64,000 bases of DNA from JAEUWI01 sp942492815 (GCA_942492815.1 OW818658.1:2542001-2606000); one strand, 5' to 3'. Shown: positions 1-8,604, numbered from the stretch's first letter. Notes: generated by a model not told the origin, from the letters alone. Numbers and translations are program-made.

Positions 1-319
1 CCCACTCCGGCGGATTGGCTGCGGTTCTTTTGTGTTTGGATGGGCTCGGGAAACCGAGCTACCCCGGGTGCCACCCGTGGGGCTTGGGGGGTTGACCGGG
101 GCGGGGCCTTGATCGGTTGCAGTGCCTACACCCACAAACTTCCCCCGCTTCGCTCCTCCGTTTGAAGGTGGCACCCGTGGGGCAGCCTTTGATCGTGCGC
201 GCGTACTTTGCGAACGGCAGGACAGCCTCGCCAGTCTCAATCACTCGTCCTCGGGCTTGGCGCGGCAAGTAACGTGGAGACGTTTTCGCGGATTCACGAC
301 ACATTCGCCGCTCTCCCTG
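1..319. other. Non-coding left edge of window
   Basis: No gene can be supported here. The stretch lies downstream of the first minus-strand gene. It contains two copies of a GC-rich 17-mer, described separately. Short open frames on both strands have no start signal or protein-like composition. Confidence 0.5.
67..183. repeat. Two copies of a 17-bp GC-rich repeat
   Basis: GGTGCCACCCGTGGGGC at 67-83 recurs at 167-183 with one change (GGTGGCACCCGTGGGGC), exactly 100 bp apart. I see no other copy in the window. It may be a dispersed intergenic repeat or a protein-binding site. Confidence 0.5.
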
Positions 320-2170
320 CTATTCCTCGCGGCGAAGTCCTTTGATCAACTCCAGGAGTCGGCCCTGGGTCTGGTAGTAGCGCAGATTGCCCTTCTTGTC
401 GAGCAGGACGATCTCGGGAATGAAAACGATCCCGTACTCCCCAAAGGTTGTCTGCTCGTCCGTGTCGCGGAGCACGGGAAAGGGGATCGCGTAGTTCTTA
501 ATGTATTCGGCAATCTCGTCTTTCGCGCTGATGGCGTCGTGGATGCCGATGAAGGTCACGTCTTCCTGATCGGCGAGCAACTGCCGCAGGGTCAGGAGCT
601 CCCGGATGACCACGGGGCCCATATCCTCGTCGAAGCCAGCCCAGAAGAGCATGACGACCACCTTGCCCTTCAGGCTTTCGAGGGTGACGGGTTCACTGTT
701 CACCCAGGCGTCGCCCTTGAGCACGGGCGCGGGTTTCCCCACGAGGCCGTCGAGGTTGTTGGCCCCCGGAATGGCAGGCCGCGGCGCGAGTTCGGGCGTG
801 TATTGTTCGAGCTTGAGCTCGGTCGGCTTCACCTTCTTCAGGTCTACCTCAAAGGGTGCGCGCTGGAAACGGAGTTTGTGCTCGGCGCGCAACTGAATGG
901 ACTCGACGGCCGGCATGAAATTCAGCGGCATGCTGAAACGGCCCATTTCATCGCTTAGGACGCTGTAGGGTACGGGGAGATTCAGCGCGGTCACCAGGGC
1001 CGGGCCACTGGCATTGCCTTCCGCGTCCTTGATGGTTCCCGTGATTACCGGCAGGGGTTCCAGTTCGATGGGCTTCAGATCTACATCCTCCACGTCGCCG
1101 AGGGCTATCTGGATGTCCACGGGGGACGGGTAGATATATCCGGGAGGCGCGAGAACGGAGACCGCCCCGGGACCTCCAGGCACCTTGAGGCTGAATTCGC
1201 CCTTGTTGTTGGTGAAGGTATCATCGTAGAGTGTGGAGCCTTCGCGATAGGTGATGCGGGTTCCGCCGCTGGGCTTCTTGTTGGGCAGGAGCACTTTGCC
1301 GCGAATGTACTTCGCTGGCTTCATCTCAAAATTTACCGGCGGAGTGTCGGTATCGGGCGCGACTTCCAGGGGGGTGGGCGGCGGCGGCGCGTAGTCCGCG
1401 TGGCGGGCGGCAATCCCGTAGACGTTTGCTTCGAGGCGAACCGTGTAGAAGCCATCGGTGTCCGTGACGGCATTGGCGAAGACCTTCTGTCCCTGGGTGC
1501 CCGTGCGGAAGACGGACACATGGGCGCTCGCCACACCTTTCCCGCCAAAGGTAACGCGTCCGCTTACCCGCCTGCCGCGCTGCAACACGATGTTGCGCTG
1601 CTCGCTTTCCACGGGGAGGTAGCTCACCGCCGAATCGGCAAAATCAGGATGCCCCAATACGGCCTGGATGAAGCCCCCGGAGGGCAACTGCGGAATTACG
1701 AGGATGCCATCGTCCGTACTGCGGAATGCCGGAAATCCATGGGGCAACAGCTTCTCCACGGAAACAGGAATGCTTCGCTGGATGAGCATGGAGCTGATCT
1801 GCGCACCCGCGACGGGCTTGGATTGAGAGTCCAGCACCTTCAGCGTGATCAGGTCGGCCGGTTGGAGACGTATTTCCACGGTGGCATCGCCGACGACGAG
1901 TGCGGATGCGCCGCCGATGGCCAGGCCCTCTTTCAGGCCCACCACCTCGGTCACGGCGACATCGATGCGATCCAGACTGAACTTGCCGTCGCTGCCGGAT
2001 TCCGTCTTTCGGACATCCCCCTTCTGCACCACCCAGACCTTGGCACCGACCACGCTCTTGCCCTCGCTATCGACGACGATACCGTCCAGCCTGGCGGCGG
2101 AAGCCGCGACAGCGGCGGCGGTGGCGAGAAAGAACGACATGAGATGGAGAAAGCTTGAACAATACTTCAT
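320..2170 (-). CDS. Exported carboxypeptidase-regulatory-like protein with degenerate TlpA-like thioredoxin domain
   Basis: 616 residues. A signal peptide covers about residues 1-25. Several beta-sandwich repeats of the carboxypeptidase-regulatory-like type follow, with the pattern GxVxDxxGxPVxGAxV. A C-terminal thioredoxin-like domain occupies about residues 475-616: GKPAP opening, KGKVVVMLFWAG, a V/I-P-E strand and LLDKKG. The usual CxxC after the FWA strand is replaced by FDEDMG, so disulfide redox activity is unlikely. The start has GGAAGG six bases upstream. It lies 33 bp downstream of a longer protein with the same layout and is probably co-transcribed with it. Likely a secreted or cell-surface binding protein; the ligand is unknown. 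Confidence 0.8.
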   Translation of the reverse strand: MKYCSSFLHLMSFFLATAAAVAASAARLDGIVVDSEGKSVVGAKVWVVQKGDVRKTESGSDGKFSLDRIDVAVTEVVGLKEGLAIGGASALVVGDATVEIRLQPADLITLKVLDSQSKPVAGAQISSMLIQRSIPVSVEKLLPHGFPAFRSTDDGILVIPQLPSGGFIQAVLGHPDFADSAVSYLPVESEQRNIVLQRGRRVSGRVTFGGKGVASAHVSVFRTGTQGQKVFANAVTDTDGFYTVRLEANVYGIAARHADYAPPPPTPLEVAPDTDTPPVNFEMKPAKYIRGKVLLPNKKPSGGTRITYREGSTLYDDTFTNNKGEFSLKVPGGPGAVSVLAPPGYIYPSPVDIQIALGDVEDVDLKPIELEPLPVITGTIKDAEGNASGPALVTALNLPVPYSVLSDEMGRFSMPLNFMPAVESIQLRAEHKLRFQRAPFEVDLKKVKPTELKLEQYTPELAPRPAIPGANNLDGLVGKPAPVLKGDAWVNSEPVTLESLKGKVVVMLFWAGFDEDMGPVVIRELLTLRQLLADQEDVTFIGIHDAISAKDEIAEYIKNYAIPFPVLRDTDEQTTFGEYGIVFIPEIVLLDKKGNLRYYQTQGRLLELIKGLRREE

Positions 2171-2203
2171 GAATAACCTTCCAGTTGATAAATCTGGCGT
2201 AGC

Positions 2204-4213
2204 TCAGGATTGTAGCGATTGAATCACGGAGACGGGCGGCAGGCCGCTGGTTTCCAGGACCACCTGGCCCTGGCGATCGACCAGGAGGGTCGTGGCACCG
2301 CCTTCGGGCTTGCCGGAAAGGACGGGGACCGTGCTGTCGCCGCAGTCCGGCGCCGTGTCGGAGATGAGCGCGATCACGAGATCGGGCATGTTGAGCAGTT
2401 CCTTTACGCGACCGAGGCTCTCCATCAAGGCGGGGATACTGGCCCCGTTGACGTATAGGAGCATGGCGGGAGATTTGGCACAGATTTCGGCGGCGGGCAG
2501 GGTACCACACAGGACGGGCCACTGGTGCCACTTCAAGGCATTGCCGCGCCGTGTGCTTCCGTCTTTTGCACCTTCGACGGTAATGTCCCCGAGGGATTTG
2601 ACTTCCGCCGGGGCCAGATTAAAGGTCGCGGACTCGCCGCTGCTGTCCGCCCCGGACCGAGCCGCGAGCCGCTGAGGCACGCCCGGCACGACGGCGTTCC
2701 AGCGAAAGGCACCGTCCTTGCCGCTGAAGGCCTGCCACAGCAGGATGGCGTCCGCCGCCGATTCACCGGGGAAGAAAGCACCCGCCGAGACGCCCGCCAC
2801 CGCGCGACCCCGGGCATTTACCGTTCGCCCTTCCACGGCTCCCGCATCGAAGAGTTGGACCGTCCCGGGTGCGCTCTGGGATTTCTCCAGGGTGAACAAG
2901 GCGACACCATTTGAATTGGGGTCATCCACGCGTCCGAGCAGGGCCCCACTGGCCGGGAATTCCTCCAGATGAATGGTTGCGAGGCCCTGGGCGTCCGCCA
3001 CGTGCCAGCCAATCTGCATCGGGCGCAACAGACTGACCAAGGCCCCCGGAACGGGCGAACCGTCTTCGCGCACGATTTGCACCTGGTACGCCGGCAGCGG
3101 GCGGAGCCACATTCCGGGCAGCTCCACGTCGGCACCTTCGCGAATGGTCGTCTTCATATGCTGGGTATCGGGCGGGAAATAGCCCGGCGTCGAATCGAGC
3201 CGGATGGCGTTCTCTCCTTCGCCCGCCGTGAATTGAAAGTCCCCTCCCGGCCCGCTCCGAACGACAGCGGCATCGGAACCATTGGTCGTCAGGGTAATGC
3301 GTACGTCGCGGATCGGTTTTTCCGTAATGGCGTCTCGGACGTTGCCGCGAATCGTGCCAAAACCGGCCACGGCGAGGCGCACGCGTTCCACGTGTCGCTC
3401 GCCGGTGATGGTGAGTCGTTCCCATCCGGCGCTGCGCATGCCCGCGCCCTGGGCCTGATACATGTAGACGCCGGGCTTCAAGCGCATGGAGAACTGCCCG
3501 GTGATGCTGGAACTGGCGGTGGAAGTATCGTGGGGCGGCTGGGCATTCTGAATCAGGACGGCGGCCTGGGCTATGGCAATCTGGGTGGTGCGTGAGACTA
3601 CTTCGCCCTCCACCAGAACACCGGGGTTCATGGTCACGCGCACGTTCGAGCTTCCGGCGACGGCGTCGATGAAGCCTTCCTGAGCGAAATTGGGGTGACC
3701 GATTTTCAAGTCCACTTTGGAGCCTGCGGGTGCGGATTCCAGCGTGAAGTTACCGCTTGCATCGGTAACGGGCTCGGGATAGCCGAACTGTTTTAGCTTC
3801 GCCAGCGGAATCCCCACCTTATGGGTGCCCTTGACCAGAAAACGGGTGATCCGTGCTCCTGCAACGGGCGCGTCCTTCACGCCGACAACAGTGCCCTGTA
3901 CGGTGGCGGCCGGTTGAAGCGTGATCCGGATAGGGGGAATCTGGTCCGCCACTGCGACAGTCAGGCTCTGGCCGCCGAATCCGTAACCGGGCGCAACGGC
4001 GAAGAGGCCGACGGCTCCGGGTTTTACATCGGGAAACACAAAGTGGCCGGTATCTGAAGCGGCAACATCCAGCAGCGCCCCACCGAGCCCCGGCTCCAGG
4101 AATACCTGGGCGTGGGCGATGGGTTGATTGTCGGGGCCGGAAACCTGGCCTTCAATCGCAATCGCCCCCAGGGCGGTATATGCGGCCAACAGTGCGGATA
4201 GCAGGGGTGTCAT
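2204..4213 (-). CDS. Exported carboxypeptidase-regulatory-like repeat protein
   Basis: 669 residues with an N-terminal signal peptide (about residues 1-19) followed by repeated beta-sandwich modules of the carboxypeptidase-regulatory type, starting with EGQVSGPDNQPIAHAQV. The C-terminal 110 residues (AMLLYVNGA, DLVIALISD, TTLLVDRQGQVV) resemble a thioredoxin fold stripped of its catalytic cysteines, parallel to the downstream gene. Internal segments also match that gene (for example GHPNF versus GHPDF after a similar repeat), so the pair looks like an old tandem duplication. AAGGAGAG precedes the ATG closely. First gene of a two-gene minus-strand unit. Function unknown; probably structural or ligand-binding at the cell surface. 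Confidence 0.8.
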   Translation of the reverse strand: MTPLLSALLAAYTALGAIAIEGQVSGPDNQPIAHAQVFLEPGLGGALLDVAASDTGHFVFPDVKPGAVGLFAVAPGYGFGGQSLTVAVADQIPPIRITLQPAATVQGTVVGVKDAPVAGARITRFLVKGTHKVGIPLAKLKQFGYPEPVTDASGNFTLESAPAGSKVDLKIGHPNFAQEGFIDAVAGSSNVRVTMNPGVLVEGEVVSRTTQIAIAQAAVLIQNAQPPHDTSTASSSITGQFSMRLKPGVYMYQAQGAGMRSAGWERLTITGERHVERVRLAVAGFGTIRGNVRDAITEKPIRDVRITLTTNGSDAAVVRSGPGGDFQFTAGEGENAIRLDSTPGYFPPDTQHMKTTIREGADVELPGMWLRPLPAYQVQIVREDGSPVPGALVSLLRPMQIGWHVADAQGLATIHLEEFPASGALLGRVDDPNSNGVALFTLEKSQSAPGTVQLFDAGAVEGRTVNARGRAVAGVSAGAFFPGESAADAILLWQAFSGKDGAFRWNAVVPGVPQRLAARSGADSSGESATFNLAPAEVKSLGDITVEGAKDGSTRRGNALKWHQWPVLCGTLPAAEICAKSPAMLLYVNGASIPALMESLGRVKELLNMPDLVIALISDTAPDCGDSTVPVLSGKPEGGATTLLVDRQGQVVLETSGLPPVSVIQSLQS

Positions 4214-4241
4214 ATTCTCTCCTTCAATCGGGAGTCCCCAT

Positions 4242-4269
4242 CGTATAGAAAAGTGCCTGCTTTATCCAA
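4242..4269 (-). promoter_or_regulatory. Candidate sigma-70 promoter for the 4213-320 unit
   Basis: Read on the minus strand: TTGGAT at 4269-4264, 16-bp spacer, TATACG at 4247-4242. It lies 29 bp upstream of the ATG and back to back with a plus-strand promoter. Confidence 0.4.
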
Positions 4270-4295
4270 GTTTGACGCTGTAAACCGGCGGGAAG

Positions 4296-4325
4296 TTGAC
4301 ACTTGTGCGCTACCTCTCATAGAAT
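4296..4325 (+). promoter_or_regulatory. Sigma-70-like promoter
   Basis: TTGACA at 4296-4301, 18-bp spacer, TAGAAT at 4320-4325. Transcription would begin near 4332, just upstream of the AGGAGG at 4339-4344. This excludes the upstream TTG (4303) and ATG (4324) as starts of the next gene. Confidence 0.65.
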
Positions 4326-4350
4326 GGCGATGCTTTTCAGGAGGGAATAC

Positions 4351-4656
4351 TTGCGCAACGTCAACGTCAAATTTCTGCGTCCCGGCCAGATTGTGGCCGA
4401 TGCTGTTACCAATGCCAATGGTGCGGTCTTGTGTCCGATGGGCTACGAACTTACGGAGCAGGCCATTCAGCGGCTCAAGAATGCCAACGTCGTCACCGTT
4501 TGTATTGAGGGGAGCAGCAAGCCTGGATTTGATATTGAAGCGCGGCAGGCTTCCCTAAACAAGCGTTTTGCAGGCATCAGCGATCCGTATCTTCTCGGCA
4601 TCAAATCGATTTTGCAGAAGCGACTGGAGCGCCTGAAGGAAGAATATAGTTCCTGA
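4351..4656 (+). CDS. Small stand-alone domain resembling the N-terminus of HD-GYP phosphodiesterases
   Basis: 101 residues from a TTG start at 4351, chosen because AGGAGG sits six bases upstream and a strong promoter places the transcript start near 4332. The sequence VKFLRPGQIVADAVTNANGAVLCPMGYELTEQAIQRLKNANVVTVCI follows the pattern seen at the N-terminus of many HD-GYP proteins (L..GM.L..DV....G..LL..G..LT...I..L...GV..V.V). No HD-GYP catalytic domain follows. The C-terminus is a short charged helix. It precedes an HDOD gene and a GGDEF gene, suggesting a signalling role. The domain match is by eye and the function unproven. Confidence 0.6.
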   Translation: MRNVNVKFLRPGQIVADAVTNANGAVLCPMGYELTEQAIQRLKNANVVTVCIEGSSKPGFDIEARQASLNKRFAGISDPYLLGIKSILQKRLERLKEEYSS

Positions 4657-5165
4657 AATAGGGCTCATCTGGTTTGAGGATACTTTTCGGTCCTTTCGGG
4701 AAAGTTACAGAGCATGTTGGCTACAACAAAAGAACAGAAGCACGAATGGACACGAATCCACACGAATAAAAAACAAGAAAAATATTTAACCTCAAAGGAC
4801 TCAAATAGAACGATTGTAAGTCCACCTTTGAGTTCTTTGAGGTAAATTTTCATCTTTGTTACTTGAAGACCAGGCTGCGGACCTACGAAGTAGCCGATAT
4901 CATGAGGTAAGTACCGGTTTCTTATTCGTGCGGATTCGTGTCCATTCGTGGTTAAAAATTTTAGTCTCGGACAATTTTTACTTCGCTAACGCTCACGTAC
5001 GCAATAACCGGATGAACCTGAAATGGTTTGGCAGCGCAGCTATGCTGGCAGCGGATTCCTTTCGAGACCTGAGATATTACCCCGCTCCCTTTCGGGCCGG
5101 GCCTTGAATTGAACCAGCTATGTAGCGACTGGACTCGTCCGGCTCGCGTTTGGGATCCACAGCGA
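4657..5165. other. Non-coding region with nested inverted repeats
   Basis: No credible gene. The region holds the nested inverted-repeat element at 4741-4950. The remainder up to the HDOD start has no recognised signal. Short open frames here are translations of the repeat. Confidence 0.6.
4741..4950. repeat. Nested inverted-repeat element A
   Basis: The outer arms are 29 bp (4741-4769 and 4922-4950) and match at 28 of 29 positions when one is reverse-complemented. Each arm is three tandem 10-bp units of the form CACGAATnnn. Inside lies a second inverted pair of 17 bp (4789-4805 and 4827-4843, 16 of 17 matching) based on ACCTCAAAGGACTCAAA. No coding capacity, so any movement would depend on functions supplied elsewhere. 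Confidence 0.7.
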
Positions 5166-6017
5166 ATGGCCCTGTCAGCCGAATTGCTCAAAAAAAAGGT
5201 GGAAGACCTTTCCAGCCTGCCAACGCTTCCGGCCTTCGTATCCGTCATTTCGAGCATGGTGGATGACGACTCCACCGGCGCGCAGGAAATCGGCGACATC
5301 ATCCAGCGGGATCAGGTGCTCAGCGCGCGACTGCTCAAACTGGTCAACTCCCCCGTCTATGGTTTTCCCCGTCGCATCTCCTCGGTTACCCACGCCCTGG
5401 TATTGCTGGGATTCAATGTGGTCAAAGGTCTCGTGCTCACGACCGCGGTCTTCAGCGATTTGGCTAAGGAGACCAGCGGCCTGTGGAAACACAGTCTCGG
5501 CACGGCGCTCCTCAGCCGCCATATTGGCCGTGAACTGGGCGTACTGGATCCCGAAGAATGCATGGTAGCGGGTCTACTCCACGACCTCGGCAAGGTTATC
5601 CTCGCCCACCTCGCCCTTCAAGACTATCTGGCGGTCATGGCCGAAGCCCACCGCCGGGGATGCCACGTTTCTGTAGTGGAGCAGGAGGTGTTCGGCGTCG
5701 ACCACAGCCGTATCGCGCTCTGGCTTGCGCTACGCTGGCACCTTCCCGAGCGCCTGACCGACGCGCTCACCTATCACCATCACCCCTCCCGTGCGAAGGG
5801 CAGCGTCCAGATGGCGGCCATTGTCCATCTGGCGGATATCCTCGCGCGGGTGCAGGAGTACGGAGAAGCGGGCGACGGGACCCTGCCCGAATTGGACCGG
5901 GAGGCCTATGAAATGCTGGGCTTGAGCCTGGAGCAGATTGACCGCATCATGATCGCGGCGGACGAGCAATACCAGCAGGGCGCGGATGTCTTCGCCTCCA
6001 GCGGGCGAAAGGGGTGA
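5166..6017 (+). CDS. HDOD domain signalling protein
   Basis: 283 residues if the ATG at 5166 is used; a TTG at 5109 would add 19 residues without resembling the domain. The HDOD core is clear: LPTLPAFVSVISSMVDD, QRDQVLSARLLKLVNSPVYG, ISSVTHALVLLGFNVVKGL, HSLGTALLSRHI and LLHDLGKVILAH. Family members are regulators without demonstrated nucleotide hydrolysis, often linked to c-di-GMP signalling. The stop overlaps the GTG of the next gene by four bases (GTGA), indicating translational coupling to the GGDEF protein. No strong Shine-Dalgarno precedes either start. Confidence 0.85.
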   Translation: MALSAELLKKKVEDLSSLPTLPAFVSVISSMVDDDSTGAQEIGDIIQRDQVLSARLLKLVNSPVYGFPRRISSVTHALVLLGFNVVKGLVLTTAVFSDLAKETSGLWKHSLGTALLSRHIGRELGVLDPEECMVAGLLHDLGKVILAHLALQDYLAVMAEAHRRGCHVSVVEQEVFGVDHSRIALWLALRWHLPERLTDALTYHHHPSRAKGSVQMAAIVHLADILARVQEYGEAGDGTLPELDREAYEMLGLSLEQIDRIMIAADEQYQQGADVFASSGRKG

Positions 6018-6952
6018 GCGTGGCGGAAACGGGCCTCATACTTGTCATCGATTCCGAGGTCAATACGAACAGTGATGCCGTCTCCATTCTGGAGAACGCG
6101 GGCTATTCGACCACGATCGCGGCCCGCCCCGGGCTGATACAGGCCATGATTCAGGACACCCCGCCCCACTGCATCATCGTCCCTTTTGAACTCCAGGGTA
6201 CCGCGCCCGGCACGACCATGGCCGAGGATCTGAAGAACGATACGATTTACGGCCACCTCCCCATGCTCATGACCCTGAGCCGGGAGGACCTTCCCTCCGT
6301 CGACTGGGTGAAGCTGAAGGTGGACGAGTTTCTGCTGACCCCCTATGGGCCCGAGGAACTGCTGGCGCGGGTGCAAATCTGCCTGGCCCGGGCGCAGCGG
6401 GATCTGAATGCAAATCCCTTGACCGGACTGCCCGGCAATATAGCGATAATCCGTGAGGCGGAGGCGCGGCTGGGGCGCGGCGACGCCTTTGCCGTGGCCT
6501 ATCTTGATCTTGACCATTTCAAGCCGTTTAACGACAAATATGGCTTCATCCGGGGCGACGAGGTGCTGCGCATGACCGCGCGGGTCGTGGTGAATGCCGC
6601 CCGCGCCACAAAGAGCGACCATTCCTTCGTCGGCCATGTCGGCGGAGACGATTTTGTTTTAATTGCGCCGTCTGAATTGATCGAAGGAGCGTGCGAAGAA
6701 ATTCTCCGCAATTTTGACTTGCTCATTCCGAATTTTTACGATGAAGAAGACCGGATCCGGGGGGCGATTCATTCCATCGATAGGCAGGGCAACACGAGCA
6801 CGTTTTCCACGATGACCTGCTCCATCGCCGTGATCGATACCGCCGCCCATGCCGTGAAACACGTGGCGGATATCAGCGCGCGGGCGGCGCAGGTGAAGAA
6901 GCTCGCCAAATCGATCCGGGGTTCCACCACCTGTTTCGACCGCCGCACCTGA
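6014..6952 (+). CDS. Pseudo-receiver GGDEF protein (probable diguanylate cyclase)
   Basis: 312 residues. Residues 7-125 form a CheY-like receiver fold that lacks the phosphoacceptor: VPF occupies residues 56-58 where LLD is expected, and Thr109 replaces the conserved Lys before P-Y. Residues 130-308 are a GGDEF domain with DLDHFKPFND and the signature GGDDF at 210-214, compatible with cyclase activity. The RxxD inhibitory site expected upstream of the signature is not apparent. Translationally coupled to the HDOD gene by a GTGA overlap. Probably makes c-di-GMP under control that does not use phosphorylation. Confidence 0.85.
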   Translation: MSVAETGLILVIDSEVNTNSDAVSILENAGYSTTIAARPGLIQAMIQDTPPHCIIVPFELQGTAPGTTMAEDLKNDTIYGHLPMLMTLSREDLPSVDWVKLKVDEFLLTPYGPEELLARVQICLARAQRDLNANPLTGLPGNIAIIREAEARLGRGDAFAVAYLDLDHFKPFNDKYGFIRGDEVLRMTARVVVNAARATKSDHSFVGHVGGDDFVLIAPSELIEGACEEILRNFDLLIPNFYDEEDRIRGAIHSIDRQGNTSTFSTMTCSIAVIDTAAHAVKHVADISARAAQVKKLAKSIRGSTTCFDRRT

Positions 6953-6960
6953 GGGGGGGC

Positions 6961-8208
6961 TCAGCGATAGGCCGCCGCGACTTCCTGTTCGAGCACCGCG
7001 TAGGTCTTTCGGAAGTTGGCATTAAGCGCTTCCTCCCCCTTCATGCCTTCCTTCAGGTTGCGCAGCATGGGTACCAGCCGCCGCTGGCCGTACTTGGTCC
7101 ACAACAGGTTGACGGTGGCGTGGGCCTGGGCATAGGCCAGGGCGAGGGCGTCGGGGTTCAGTTTGTGCAACTGGCTCCCTTCCAACTGGCTGAGCGGAGA
7201 CGTCAACTCCTGGGCATAGGCCGCCTGCAGCATCTGCGTCCGGACGGGATCGATGCCGCGGGAGAGAGTCTCGGCCAGCCCTTCATTGAGCCACCAGGGC
7301 ACGTTGGCCCCGACGAGTTGGCGCAGGGCCACGTGAACATACTCATGGTTCAAGCGCCGGGAGAGATCTTCTTCATCCAGGGGTCTCCCCTGCTCGTCCG
7401 TAACGGGGACACGAATCTTGCCATCGAATAGGGCGCCCACATGGCTATCGAGCTGGGTCGCTTCGGCGAACTGCTCGGAGCTGTAGAGTACGACCTTGAC
7501 CGTTTCCGGCGGGTACACCCCACCCAGCTTGCGTCCGACATCCGCATAGGCACGCTCCAGAATAGAGAGGATCTTGAAGCGAGTGCTCTGGGGCAGATCG
7601 CCGGGATAGCTCAACTGGAAATGGCGCGTTCCAGAACTGTTGAAGTTCTGCTCGACAATCTCTTCCCGGAAGAGTTTGTCGTACTTCTCGCGAAGTCCCG
7701 GCCAGTCGGGGCGCATTTCGAGCACGTAGTCCCACTGGGCCCGGGCTGACGGCAGGTCATTGTCCTGATAGTAGGCTTCGCCGAGCATGAAATGGGCTTC
7801 AACCAGCCCCGGTTTCAGTTCGATCGCTTCTTCGAGGCGGAAAATGGCATCTGAAACCTGATTGAGTTTCAGGTAGTAGGAGCCGATCTGAACCAGCGGC
7901 GAAGGATTCTCAGGGTGGATGCCGATGGCGAGAACCAAATGGCGCACGGCCTCCTGATTCTTGCCTTCTTTCTCGAGAATGCTGGCGACTTCCTGGTGAG
8001 CATTGCACAAGTTGTGCTTGATGACGTCGTTATCGGAGGAGAGTTCGTAGGCCTCTTCAAAATAGGCAACGGCTTCCGAAAATCGCTTCTCGTTGTAGGC
8101 GGCAATGCCCAAGTCATTGAGTTGGGCGGCGGATCGGGCGTACGCGGGTAAGGCGGCCAGTAAAATAAGAGCCGCCGCGATCCAGCCTGAGTACGCCCTG
8201 TGCCCCAT
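6961..8208 (-). CDS. Exported TPR protein with gluzincin (peptidase MA-like) domain
   Basis: 415 residues. A signal peptide ends near residue 25. TPR-type helices cover about 28-180 (AAYNEKRFSEAVAYFEEAY and similar). The C-terminal half carries a zinc-peptidase motif HEYVH at 288-292 followed by WWLNEGLAE, with Glu309 the likely third ligand. This arrangement is typical of peptidase MA-like proteins. The gene starts six bases downstream of the RidA stop codon and is probably co-transcribed with it. It ends nine bases from the convergent GGDEF gene. Substrate unknown. Confidence 0.85.
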   Translation of the reverse strand: MGHRAYSGWIAAALILLAALPAYARSAAQLNDLGIAAYNEKRFSEAVAYFEEAYELSSDNDVIKHNLCNAHQEVASILEKEGKNQEAVRHLVLAIGIHPENPSPLVQIGSYYLKLNQVSDAIFRLEEAIELKPGLVEAHFMLGEAYYQDNDLPSARAQWDYVLEMRPDWPGLREKYDKLFREEIVEQNFNSSGTRHFQLSYPGDLPQSTRFKILSILERAYADVGRKLGGVYPPETVKVVLYSSEQFAEATQLDSHVGALFDGKIRVPVTDEQGRPLDEEDLSRRLNHEYVHVALRQLVGANVPWWLNEGLAETLSRGIDPVRTQMLQAAYAQELTSPLSQLEGSQLHKLNPDALALAYAQAHATVNLLWTKYGQRRLVPMLRNLKEGMKGEEALNANFRKTYAVLEQEVAAAYR

Positions 8209-8214
8209 CGGCCA

Positions 8215-8604
8215 TCAGCCTCCGGGAATGATTGCTACGGCCTCAATCTCGACCTGGATATCCATGGGGAGGCGCGCCACCTCGACGGTGGTGCGGGCTG
8301 GGAAGTTCTCCGTGAAGTAGGTTGCGTAGACGGTATTGAAGGCCTGGAAGTTGTTCATGTCTTTCAGGAAGCACGTTGTCTTGACAACGTGTTCCATGCC
8401 CGAGCCCGCATCGGTAAGCACCGCCTTGAGATTCTCAAGGGTGCGCACGGCCTCTTCTTCAATCGTTCCGGGTTGCGCGCCACTGCCATCTTTGGCGAAA
8501 GGGCCCTGGCCGGATACGAACAAAAGGTTTCCCGCGCGAACGGCGTGGGAATAGGGGCCAGCCGCAGGGCTGGCGTTTGGGGCAAAGACGCATTCCTTGT
8601 TCAT
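8215..8604 (-). CDS. ridA: RidA family enamine/imine deaminase
   Basis: 129 residues, the usual length for this family. GPYSHAVRAGNLLFVSGQGP at the N-terminus, CFLKDMNNFQAFNTVY and FPARTTVEVARLP near the C-terminus are diagnostic; the Arg in PARTTVEV is the catalytic residue binding the substrate carboxylate. RidA hydrolyses reactive 2-aminoacrylate and related enamines released by PLP enzymes. It heads a unit with the TPR-peptidase gene six bases downstream. A weak promoter-like pair (TTGACC at 8679-8674, TACCTT at 8655-8650) lies upstream. Among RidA subfamilies the exact type is not resolved. Confidence 0.92.
   Translation of the reverse strand: MNKECVFAPNASPAAGPYSHAVRAGNLLFVSGQGPFAKDGSGAQPGTIEEEAVRTLENLKAVLTDAGSGMEHVVKTTCFLKDMNNFQAFNTVYATYFTENFPARTTVEVARLPMDIQVEIEAVAIIPGG

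Noticed and set aside
122..958. A 278-residue plus-strand open frame near the left edge
   Set aside because: Mostly antisense to the first carboxypeptidase-regulatory protein; low-complexity composition and no start signal.
4741..4769. CRISPR-like repeats in elements A and B
   Set aside because: Units are 10 bp, tandem without spacers, and arranged as inverted arms; no cas genes in the window.
4856..5107. Short gene between element A and the HDOD gene
   Set aside because: The translated sequence is the repeat arm and has no start signal; the frame is coincidental.
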